NCBI GenBank assembly: GCA_045615545.1
Contig: JAZLFA010000022.1
Span: forward strand, 1 to 35,492
Length of the DNA stretch: 35,492 bases
Source of the DNA: SIG220 sp045615545
Lineage (GTDB): Bacteria > Bacillota_I > Bacilli_A > RFN20 > CAG-826
Direction of reading: 5' to 3'
Part shown: positions 16,488 through 24,399 of the stretch, in pieces
How positions within the stretch are numbered: the first letter of the stretch is position 1
Layout of the letters: each line of letters begins with the position of its first letter
Notes under the pieces: model-generated
What the model was told of the DNA's origin: nothing
The model's input: only the letters and a program-made list of their open reading frames with translations
The model's database searches: none
Made by a program: the position numbers and the translations under genes

Positions 16488-19271
16488 ATGAAAAAATCTA
16501 AGTTAATGCTTTCTTTCATGGCTTTGGCTCTTGCAGCTACATCACTCGCTGGATGTAATGGTAAGACATGGGACTTCTCTGTTTCAGTTGATAAACCAAC
16601 TATTCGTGCTTACGAAACAGCTAATGTCGTCTTGACTTATGAAAAAGAAGAATCTGTTACTCACACATTCGCATTCTCATCAAGTGACGCTACAATCGCA
16701 AGTGTTGACACTCTCGGTGTTATCACAGGCTTAAGCAAAGGAACCGTTAAGATTACTGTTGTTGCTGACGGTAAACCTGAATTAACACATGATGTTTCAA
16801 TTCAAGTTCTTGAACCTTACGGTGTTGATGGTGCGTACACCTATGCTGGTGCTAGCTATCAACAAAAAGGCGAAATCTTAGGCAAACTCGAAGAATACGC
16901 TTTAGACAATCACTTCAGTGGTCTTCCACTATTCGAAAATGGTGGTCTTGTTATGTATTCTGACCGTGTCGTTAAAGGCACAAACAATTACATTACCGGT
17001 TATGGTTTTGGTATCTTAGGTGAAGGTAATATTACTTCACCACTTGAAAAAGAACAAAATCCAGATTGGAAAATGTATTACCACCAAGCATCAGCTAGTG
17101 ATAGCTATGACATCAACGCTTGGGACGCAGATGGTAGTGAAGTTTCTGATAGAGCTTCTTACATCTCTTCCGGCTACTGGGATGCCAAAATGAATGCTAC
17201 CAAAGATGGTTATGATTGGTATCCAGTCTTAGCAAAAGAAATGCCACAACCAGTTAATGCTGGCGCTGATGGCCTTGCTACAACTTGGAAATTCAAAGTC
17301 AGAACTGAAGCTGACGGATTAAAATACACCACATTAACAACTAAAGAAGAACTCAAAGGCTTCAATGGTCGTGGTGTTAAACTCGAAGACTACTTATATG
17401 TCTTCAAAATGCTCTGTGCTGGTAAAAACAACCTTTACAGAGGTGCCGAAATGGCTGGTGACACAGGTACAGGCGCTATCGTTGGTATCGCTTCATACTT
17501 CAATGCCACTAAGACAACTGGTGAATCAGATGAAGCTTTCGATTCTTTAGTCGCTATCAAAGCTGACCCAACCGATAATTCATTACAATTCACATTTACT
17601 ACCCCAATGAATTCATTCTACGCAATGTATTACTTAGCTAGTGGTTTATATCAACCAATTCCTAAAGACTTCATTACTGCTGTAGGTGGACCTAAATTAT
17701 ATGGACGTGCTGGTGAAGCTACTGGTTATACTCCAGTTGACTCAACATTAAGCTTAGCTCCATACACACTTGAATTCTGGACTGAAAAACAACAAATCGC
17801 TTTCAAGAGAAACCCAACTTGGTTCCAATTCAGCGATCCAGCTTTATCAGAAAGATACAAAATTGAAGGTGTTCACATTCGTATCAACTCTGCTATGGCA
17901 TCTGATCCAGAAGCAGGCTTCAATATGTTCATGGATGGACTTATTGACGCAACAGGCTTACCACAATCAAAAGTCGCTCAATATAAGAACGATCCACGTA
18001 CTACACATACCACAGGTGACTCTGTCTTCAAATTAAATATTAACTCTTGTAACGAATTTGAATGGGAAGAAAAATTTGGTATTAATGGTACTATTACTCA
18101 AACAGATCCAGCTAACTACTGGGATGTTAAACCTTGGATGAGTAACTCTAGCTTCCTTGATGGCATCTTCCTATCATTAAACAGACAAGAATTTGCTGAC
18201 AACCGTGGTGTTATCCCATCATCTAGCTACTTCGCTAGTGCTTACTTAATTGATCCAGAAAATGGTATCTCTTATAACAATACTGATGCTCATAAACAAG
18301 CAATCAGTGGTTATTATCCAGAAACATTTGGTTATAACTTAGAAGCTTCTAAAGTTATGTTTGGTAAAGCTGTTAACGAATTAGTTGACGCTGGCGATCT
18401 TGAATTAGGAACTGCTGATAATCCAACTGAAATCTCTATTAAGATTACTTGGATGTATCAATCTGATATTCAAGACTACGGTAATGATATTACCAGATAT
18501 ATCGAAGATGCATTCAATGATCCTTCAGTCTGTGGTGGCAAAGTCCATTTAACAGTTGAACAAGACGCTGTCTCAACTTGGAGTGATGTTTACTACAAAG
18601 TCATGATGGTTGGTCAATTCGACTTAGCCTTCGGTTCTATTAGTGGTAACACATTAAACCCACTCAACTTCATGGAAGTTTTAAAGAGTGATAACTCAAG
18701 TGGATTTACCCTTAACTGGGGTCTTGATACCAACCTTTGTACTGAAGAACACCACATCGAATATGATGGCAAAAACTGGTCATTCAACGCCTTATGGGCT
18801 GCTGCTGACCACGGTGCTTTAGTTAGAAATGGTTCTGAAGTTCCTATTGTCGAAGCATTATATATGGACTTCACAAGAGAAGATAACTGGGTTGTTACAG
18901 AAGCAGGTACAACAATTATATTTGACCTCTACTTAGATCCAGGAGTCGCTCTTGATGGTATCTTCTTCGCTATCGAAGGATTAACAATCTATGATGGTAA
19001 AAACGAAATCGATTTATCCGAATTCGTCACCGTTGAAGAAGATCCTGCTGATCCATACCATGCTGTTATCAAGTTAAGTCTTGATGCCGAAACATTTGCT
19101 GCTCTTAACGCTATTGTTGCAGCAGACCTTGGTGCTCCAGCTGGAACAACCGTATTACTCTTAGATTACTACGGCTACTTCGAATTCGTATTCTATTACT
19201 ACTTCGAAGTCTTCGGAGTTGGCAGTGACTTATATATCGAAATTTTAAGCGCTGTCTTCCCAGAAGAATAA
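16488..19271 (+). CDS. oppA: oligopeptide-binding lipoprotein OppA with Big_2 domain and extra C-terminal domain
   Basis: A 927-residue extracellular lipoprotein (signal 1-22, lipobox LAGC, Cys23) of the SBP_bac_5 family that captures peptides for the Opp importer. Residues about 30-108 form a bacterial Ig-like (Big_2) domain (IASVDTLGVITGLSKGTVKI). The binding domain follows, with the W-x-F-x-x-R pattern (TTWKFKVRTEADG) and V-K-L-E-D-Y-L-Y-V-F-K. Residues about 795-927 are an added C-terminal segment rich in aromatic residues (YYGYFEFVFYYYFEVFG) not expected in OppA, which is normally about 540 residues. AAAGGAGG is the ribosome site. Many C-ending codons (ATC, TTC, GAC) compared with its neighbours point to high expression. 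Family firm, extra domains described from sequence. Confidence 0.92.
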   Translation: MKKSKLMLSFMALALAATSLAGCNGKTWDFSVSVDKPTIRAYETANVVLTYEKEESVTHTFAFSSSDATIASVDTLGVITGLSKGTVKITVVADGKPELTHDVSIQVLEPYGVDGAYTYAGASYQQKGEILGKLEEYALDNHFSGLPLFENGGLVMYSDRVVKGTNNYITGYGFGILGEGNITSPLEKEQNPDWKMYYHQASASDSYDINAWDADGSEVSDRASYISSGYWDAKMNATKDGYDWYPVLAKEMPQPVNAGADGLATTWKFKVRTEADGLKYTTLTTKEELKGFNGRGVKLEDYLYVFKMLCAGKNNLYRGAEMAGDTGTGAIVGIASYFNATKTTGESDEAFDSLVAIKADPTDNSLQFTFTTPMNSFYAMYYLASGLYQPIPKDFITAVGGPKLYGRAGEATGYTPVDSTLSLAPYTLEFWTEKQQIAFKRNPTWFQFSDPALSERYKIEGVHIRINSAMASDPEAGFNMFMDGLIDATGLPQSKVAQYKNDPRTTHTTGDSVFKLNINSCNEFEWEEKFGINGTITQTDPANYWDVKPWMSNSSFLDGIFLSLNRQEFADNRGVIPSSSYFASAYLIDPENGISYNNTDAHKQAISGYYPETFGYNLEASKVMFGKAVNELVDAGDLELGTADNPTEISIKITWMYQSDIQDYGNDITRYIEDAFNDPSVCGGKVHLTVEQDAVSTWSDVYYKVMMVGQFDLAFGSISGNTLNPLNFMEVLKSDNSSGFTLNWGLDTNLCTEEHHIEYDGKNWSFNALWAAADHGALVRNGSEVPIVEALYMDFTREDNWVVTEAGTTIIFDLYLDPGVALDGIFFAIEGLTIYDGKNEIDLSEFVTVEEDPADPYHAVIKLSLDAETFAALNAIVAADLGAPAGTTVLLLDYYGYFEFVFYYYFEVFGVGSDLYIEILSAVFPEE

Positions 19272-19303
19272 GTTAAAAACTTCAGTAAATAACTTAAATA
19301 ATT

Positions 19304-19335
19304 AGGCTAAGGGCTTATAAACCCATAGCCTTTTA
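19304..19335 (+). terminator. terminator or attenuator between oppA and oppB
   Basis: AGGCTA (19304-19309) and GGG (19311-19313) pair with CCC (19322-19324) and TAGCCT (19326-19331), with one A-A mismatch, followed by TTTTATT. Partial read-through would give more OppA than transporter core. Confidence 0.75.
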
Positions 19336-19374
19336 TTATGCTTTTAAAAAAGACAAAATCTTTCAAAAAGACAT

Positions 19375-19444
19375 TTGACAATAAATAGGGCAATTTTTTC
19401 TATAGAAAAGTATGAGTATTTTTACTTGCATAAGTTTTTATAAT
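19375..19444 (+). promoter_or_regulatory. possible second promoter before oppB
   Basis: TTGACA (19375-19380) is consensus, but the best partner TATAGA (19401-19406) is 20 bases away. A TATAAT at 19439-19444 has no good -35. One of them could drive oppBCDF separately from oppA. Confidence 0.35.
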
Positions 19445-19492
19445 TTAATAAAATAAAACATACTATACGTAAGTATAAGGAAGGAGGAATGT

Positions 19493-20539
19493 ATGTTAAA
19501 GTATTCAATCAAAAGAATCTTATTAGCGTTTATTACATGCTTTATCATTCTTTCATTAACATTTATTCTTATTAAACTCCTCCCTACAACGAAAGCTGTT
19601 GGTTCTCCACAACAAGTGTTCGCTTATTACATCAAACAAGTGAATCTCGGCTTTATGTTAGATTTTGATATGCCACATCCTGAATATGGCGAATTAGTCT
19701 ATTCCGTCCGTGATTCATCTCTTAAGTGGCACTATTTCTATGTGAGACCGGTAATGGAACAATATGGAGCTTGGATTTCTAACATCTTTACGAAGTGGGA
19801 TTGGGGTACATCAACGAATGTAAAAATAGGTTTCTCGGCGATGACGATTATCTTTGAGAGATTACCTGTTACAATTTACATCAACATTATCGCTACTGTA
19901 TTGGCGGTTCCACTTGGAATTTTGCTCGGTATCTGGGCTGGCTTAAAGAAAAATAAAGTTACAGACCACGTTATCTCTACTTTAGTTATGGTGTTTATTT
20001 CCATTCCTTCCTTCGTTGTTATTTCATTATTAATATTTATTTTCGGTTATACACTGCACTGGCTACCACCTATGTGGCCAGTTTCAACTGACCCAATTCA
20101 AACACAAGTATTGGGTTATGTTATTCCAGTTTTAGCACTTTCATTTGGCTCTATCTGTGGATATTGCCGTTTCGTTCGTGCTGAACTTTGTGAAGTTATG
20201 TCTAGCGAATATCTTCTTTTAGCAAGAACAAAAGGTTTAACTAAAAACCAAGCTATTACTAGACACGCATTAAAGAATGCATTCGTGCCAATTCTTCCAA
20301 GTATTTTAGCAGAGGTCATCGGTTTACTTGGAGGTGCTACCATTTTGGAAAAACTTTATAACATTAATGGTATTGGTGGCTTATATATCGAAGCATTACA
20401 ACTTCAAGACTATAACGTGTTAATGGTGGATATGGCAGTCTTTACTATCATTTCCTTATTAGCAGGTATCGTTCTTGATTTATCGTACGGATTTATCGAT
20501 CCACGAATTAGAATGGGGGCGGGCAAGACAAATGGCTAA
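19493..20539 (+). CDS. oppB: oligopeptide ABC transporter permease OppB
   Basis: A 348-residue integral membrane protein with a first helix at about 8-28, an extracellular loop of about 90 residues, then five helices. The coupling EAA motif (EYLLLARTKGLTKNQAITRH and the following LKNAFVP) contacts the ATPases. End motif GFIDPRIRMG is typical. Length is near the family's usual 300-340. The ribosome site AAGGAGGA precedes the start. oppC begins inside its last codons (8-base overlap). Confidence 0.95.
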   Translation: MLKYSIKRILLAFITCFIILSLTFILIKLLPTTKAVGSPQQVFAYYIKQVNLGFMLDFDMPHPEYGELVYSVRDSSLKWHYFYVRPVMEQYGAWISNIFTKWDWGTSTNVKIGFSAMTIIFERLPVTIYINIIATVLAVPLGILLGIWAGLKKNKVTDHVISTLVMVFISIPSFVVISLLIFIFGYTLHWLPPMWPVSTDPIQTQVLGYVIPVLALSFGSICGYCRFVRAELCEVMSSEYLLLARTKGLTKNQAITRHALKNAFVPILPSILAEVIGLLGGATILEKLYNINGIGGLYIEALQLQDYNVLMVDMAVFTIISLLAGIVLDLSYGFIDPRIRMGAGKTNG

Positions 20540-22517
20540 GAAAAATATTAATAACCCAGAAGTCGAAGAGCTCAAGACTCCTACTAACGATTTCGATTTA
20601 GTAAACGAAGAAGAAGTTATTACCGATGATGACTTCAAGCTCGTATCTAACAAACAATTTTCACATGATCAAAAATTTGAAACTAAACCAACTACATTCT
20701 TAAAAGACTCATTGAAACGTTTTGGTAAAAATAAGTCTAGTGTTGTTGCTAGTGTTATTTTAGGCATTATTATTATCATGGCAATTTTTGTTCCTATCTT
20801 TGATCAAAGTGATGTTAATCATTCACATCCAGAACAACAATATCTTGCTCCTAAGGCTAATGAGGCTGGAACAGGATTCTGGGATGGCTGTAAGGCTTAT
20901 AATGACATCACAGTGGATTTAGAAACTGGTTATCCAGCCGAATTTAACTCTGAAGCAGTTCTTCCTGGCACTTTAAAAGTGAGTGATTGGGTTTATATTG
21001 ATGTCGTTAATACTTATGGACTCGGTGGTTATGTAAGAATTATTAATAACCCAGGAGATAAAACTGCTGAATATCCATCATTCTATTCTAAGGGAAGTGG
21101 AAACGGCCTCGGTTTAAATGTTAATGATGAGAACATTGTTAAGATGACATTCACCGATGAATTCCGTCCACAAGATTATGAATTAGCAAAATTCTCTGTT
21201 TATGTCCAATACTATGAATCAGGCTCATCTGATCCTAGTAAAGTTTATTTATTAAGAGATTCAACTACTTATAAAGATTATGAATTTGATATTTCTGCAA
21301 CTTTAAAAGATAAAGTTCCAGGAGTAGAAATATTCCCTAACTTCTCATTAGGTATTGAAATTGATAATACTGATACTAGTAAAGGTAAACAATTATTTAT
21401 TAAGAGTGTTAATGCCCTCACTAGTAGTAGTGACGAAGCCTTTAAAACATTCTTTGACGCTATCTCGTTTAATGATGCTAATAAAATGCTCCTTCTCCCT
21501 TCTACTGAAGTTGGTAGTTGGAACTGTTTAGGCGCAACTAAAGCGGTTTATCATGTCGCGATCAAACAATGTTCATTCATCTTTGATACTTATGAAGATG
21601 CATTTGGTAAAAAACCAATGCAACTTGGTAAATCAGATATGGATAAATATATCCAAAATGGTTGGTGTACATTTGATTATAATGCACCTAAACCAATTGA
21701 CACATTTAAGATTTTAAGTGACAAATGTCCAATTATCTCCATTGAAGAAGTTAAGATTTCTACCTTCAAAGGTGAGACAGTTGTTAACATTTCATGTCAC
21801 GTTATGGCGTATAAATATTACGGCTACGATTCAATGCCTAAATTCATTATGGGTACCGATAAAGCTGGAAGAGATATGTTTAAATATGTCTTTGAAGGCT
21901 TACGTACTTCCTTAATTATGGGTGTTATTACCGCTGCTGTATGTTTCACATTTGGTCTTATTTGGGGTGCTATCTCCGGTTACTTTGGTGGTAACGTTGA
22001 CTTAGCCATGGAAAGATTCACTGATATTTTAAGTGGTATGCCATGGATTGTTGTTATGACTTTGTGTATTGTTCACTTAGGTCAAACATTTGGTGTCTTC
22101 GTTCTCGCTTTGTGTTTAACTGGATGGATTGGTACTTCCGCTACAACAAGAACACAATTCTATCGATTTAAAGGTCGAGAATATGTATTAGCGTCTCGTA
22201 CGTTAGGTGCAAGTGATTTACGTATTATCTTTAAGCACATCTTACCTAACGCGATGGGTACTATTATTACTGGTGCTGTCTTGATGGTGCCTTCAGTTAT
22301 CTTCTCTGAAGCAAGTATTTCTTACTTAGGATTAGGACTTAAAGGTTTATCAAGCTTAGGTGTTATTCTTTCTGATAACCAGGCAGAATTATTGAATAAC
22401 CCATACTTATTATTGTTCCCAAGCGTAATCATTGCCTTATTAATGATTTGTTTCAACTTATTTGGTAATGGTTTACGTGATGCGATCAATCCAAGTTTGA
22501 AAGGAGAAGGTGAATAA
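20532..22517 (+). CDS. oppC: oligopeptide ABC transporter permease OppC with large extracellular insert
   Basis: A 661-residue protein, about twice the usual OppC length. The start chosen is the ATG at 20532 (MAKKNINN), which overlaps the oppB stop by 8 bases; an upstream in-frame ATG at 20475 would overlap oppB much further. Residues 1-65 are an acidic cytoplasmic tail, 70-90 is helix 1 (VVASVILGIIIIMAIFVPIF), and about 91-440 is an inserted soluble region with many aromatic and beta-prone stretches. GTDKAGRD (441-448) then starts the conserved permease core, with the EAA motif (SRTLGASDLRIIFKHILPNA) and about five helices. By topology the insert faces outside, where OppA docks. No known domain was recognised in it. 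Confidence 0.93.
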   Translation: MAKKNINNPEVEELKTPTNDFDLVNEEEVITDDDFKLVSNKQFSHDQKFETKPTTFLKDSLKRFGKNKSSVVASVILGIIIIMAIFVPIFDQSDVNHSHPEQQYLAPKANEAGTGFWDGCKAYNDITVDLETGYPAEFNSEAVLPGTLKVSDWVYIDVVNTYGLGGYVRIINNPGDKTAEYPSFYSKGSGNGLGLNVNDENIVKMTFTDEFRPQDYELAKFSVYVQYYESGSSDPSKVYLLRDSTTYKDYEFDISATLKDKVPGVEIFPNFSLGIEIDNTDTSKGKQLFIKSVNALTSSSDEAFKTFFDAISFNDANKMLLLPSTEVGSWNCLGATKAVYHVAIKQCSFIFDTYEDAFGKKPMQLGKSDMDKYIQNGWCTFDYNAPKPIDTFKILSDKCPIISIEEVKISTFKGETVVNISCHVMAYKYYGYDSMPKFIMGTDKAGRDMFKYVFEGLRTSLIMGVITAAVCFTFGLIWGAISGYFGGNVDLAMERFTDILSGMPWIVVMTLCIVHLGQTFGVFVLALCLTGWIGTSATTRTQFYRFKGREYVLASRTLGASDLRIIFKHILPNAMGTIITGAVLMVPSVIFSEASISYLGLGLKGLSSLGVILSDNQAELLNNPYLLLFPSVIIALLMICFNLFGNGLRDAINPSLKGEGE

Positions 22518-22519
22518 TT

Positions 22520-24397
22520 ATGGCAAAAGAAAATAAAGAAGTCATATTAAGTGTTAAAGACTTAAAAATTAATTTCTCAACAGACCATGGTTATGTTCAA
22601 GCTGTTAGAGGCATCTCCTTTGACTTATATAAAGGTGAAACACTTTGTATCGTTGGTGAATCTGGTAGTGGTAAATCCGCCACTTCTAAATCCATCATGG
22701 GTATTTTAAGCGCGAATGGTAGAGTTATTGATGGCTCTATTATGTATGAAGGTGAAGATTTAACCAAAGTTAGTGAAGATGAATTCCATAGAATCCGTGG
22801 ACATAAGATTGGTATGATCTTCCAAGATCCTTTATCTTCATTAAACCCAATTGTAAGAATTGGTAAACAAATTACTGAAGCGATGTTAATTAACTCTTCG
22901 CACTTAAAGAGAATGTATGAAGACTTAGTCGCTAAAGAATTAGTCGCGTATAGAAACGCTCAAACAGAAAGAAAGAATGGTATCTTAGTCGCTAAAGATA
23001 ACATTAGCTTCCTTAAGAGCGAAAGAAAGAAAATTATTGCACAGACAAAACTTCACGCAACGGAAGTGAGTGAAGGTGCTTTGTTTAATGCAAAACAACA
23101 ATTTAAATCAAACATCAATGATGAGAAAGAAGAAATTAAAGCTATTAAGCTTGAACTCTTAATTGCTCAAAATGACGCTAAAGCTACTGGCGCTAGTGTT
23201 GATGAAGCTCCATTTAACGAAAGAATCTATGAACACGAAAGAAAGATTGAACAAATCAAAATCGAATTCGCGGAAATGAAAGCAATCATCCAAAAAGGAA
23301 AGGTTGATTCTCTTGCTAAAGCAAAAGAAGTGATTGCAAAACTTAATGTTGAATATGCTGAAAAAATTGCACAAGCAAAGGCAGATTACAAATTAACTAA
23401 AACGGAATTAAATAATAAATATATTCCAATCATTAAAGAGACTCGTATAGCATATAAAGCACGTAGCAAAGTTGCGAAGAAAGAAGTAAAAGAATTTAAA
23501 GCTCAAACAAGGGATGATTTCATCAAAGAATTCCTTGGAGAATTTAAGATGGATACTTTGCTTAATAGATATCTTACCGATAATAACGCGTTTGTAAGAT
23601 TCTATACTTATCAAAGAATTAAAGACGTTGTTAGACTTAATCGTTACCTTGCTAAAACACATAGAGAAAATATTAAAGTACTTAGACTTTATGATGAATA
23701 TATTTCTAAACTTAAAATCACTAAACGTGAAGCAAAAGCAAAAGCGATTGAAATTATGCGTGAAGTTGGTATTCCTCAACCAGAAAGAAGATTTAGACAA
23801 TATCCATTTGAATTCTCTGGTGGTATGAGACAACGTATTGTTATCGCTATTGCATTAACTGCTGATCCAGATATCTTAATTTGTGATGAACCAACAACAG
23901 CGTTAGACGTTACAATTCAAGCACAAATTCTTGAACTTATCAATCGTTTAAAAAGAGAAAGAAACTTATCATGTATCTTCATTACTCACGACTTAGGCGT
24001 TGTTGCTAACATGGCCGATAGAGTCGCAGTTATGTATGCTGGTAAGATTGTTGAATACGGAACTGAAGAAGAAATCTTCTATGATCCAAAACATCCTTAT
24101 ACCTGGGCTTTATTATCTTCTATTCCTGATGTTGATAGTAAAGAACAACTTGAATCTATTCCTGGTACCCCTCCGAATATGATTTATCCACCAAAAGGTG
24201 ATGCATTCGCGCTTCGTAGTAAATACGCTCTTGCTATTGACTTTAAGAAAGAACCACCTCTATTTAAGGTGAGCGAAACTCACTATGCTGCTACTTGGTT
24301 ACTTGATCCAAGAGCACCAAAAGTTGAAATGCCTGATATCGTTAAGACACGTATTGCAAACTCCTTGAAGGCCGCTAAAAGTAAGGAGGCAAAATAA
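22520..24397 (+). CDS. oppD: oligopeptide ABC transporter ATPase OppD with long helical insert
   Basis: A 625-residue ATPase (usual OppD about 330-360). Walker A GESGSGKS 46-53, Q-loop FQDP with Gln102, signature FSGGMRQR from 432, Walker B ILICDEP and the switch His in FITHDLG follow. Between the Q-loop and the signature lies an insert of roughly 270 residues (about 130-400), rich in Lys, Glu, Ala and Gln and strongly helical or coiled-coil in character. The OppD C-terminal extension is present (PGTPPNM, then GDAFALRSKYALAIDF), but the cysteines usual at this region are replaced by Asp, Ser, Phe and Thr. AAGGAG precedes the start; it lies 2 bases after oppC. Confidence 0.94.
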   Translation: MAKENKEVILSVKDLKINFSTDHGYVQAVRGISFDLYKGETLCIVGESGSGKSATSKSIMGILSANGRVIDGSIMYEGEDLTKVSEDEFHRIRGHKIGMIFQDPLSSLNPIVRIGKQITEAMLINSSHLKRMYEDLVAKELVAYRNAQTERKNGILVAKDNISFLKSERKKIIAQTKLHATEVSEGALFNAKQQFKSNINDEKEEIKAIKLELLIAQNDAKATGASVDEAPFNERIYEHERKIEQIKIEFAEMKAIIQKGKVDSLAKAKEVIAKLNVEYAEKIAQAKADYKLTKTELNNKYIPIIKETRIAYKARSKVAKKEVKEFKAQTRDDFIKEFLGEFKMDTLLNRYLTDNNAFVRFYTYQRIKDVVRLNRYLAKTHRENIKVLRLYDEYISKLKITKREAKAKAIEIMREVGIPQPERRFRQYPFEFSGGMRQRIVIAIALTADPDILICDEPTTALDVTIQAQILELINRLKRERNLSCIFITHDLGVVANMADRVAVMYAGKIVEYGTEEEIFYDPKHPYTWALLSSIPDVDSKEQLESIPGTPPNMIYPPKGDAFALRSKYALAIDFKKEPPLFKVSETHYAATWLLDPRAPKVEMPDIVKTRIANSLKAAKSKEAK

Positions 24398-24399
24398 TT

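Noticed and set aside
20475..20531. Upstream start of OppC at 20475
   Set aside because: It would overlap oppB by 65 bases and adds residues not seen in the family; the ATG at 20532 gives a normal short overlap.
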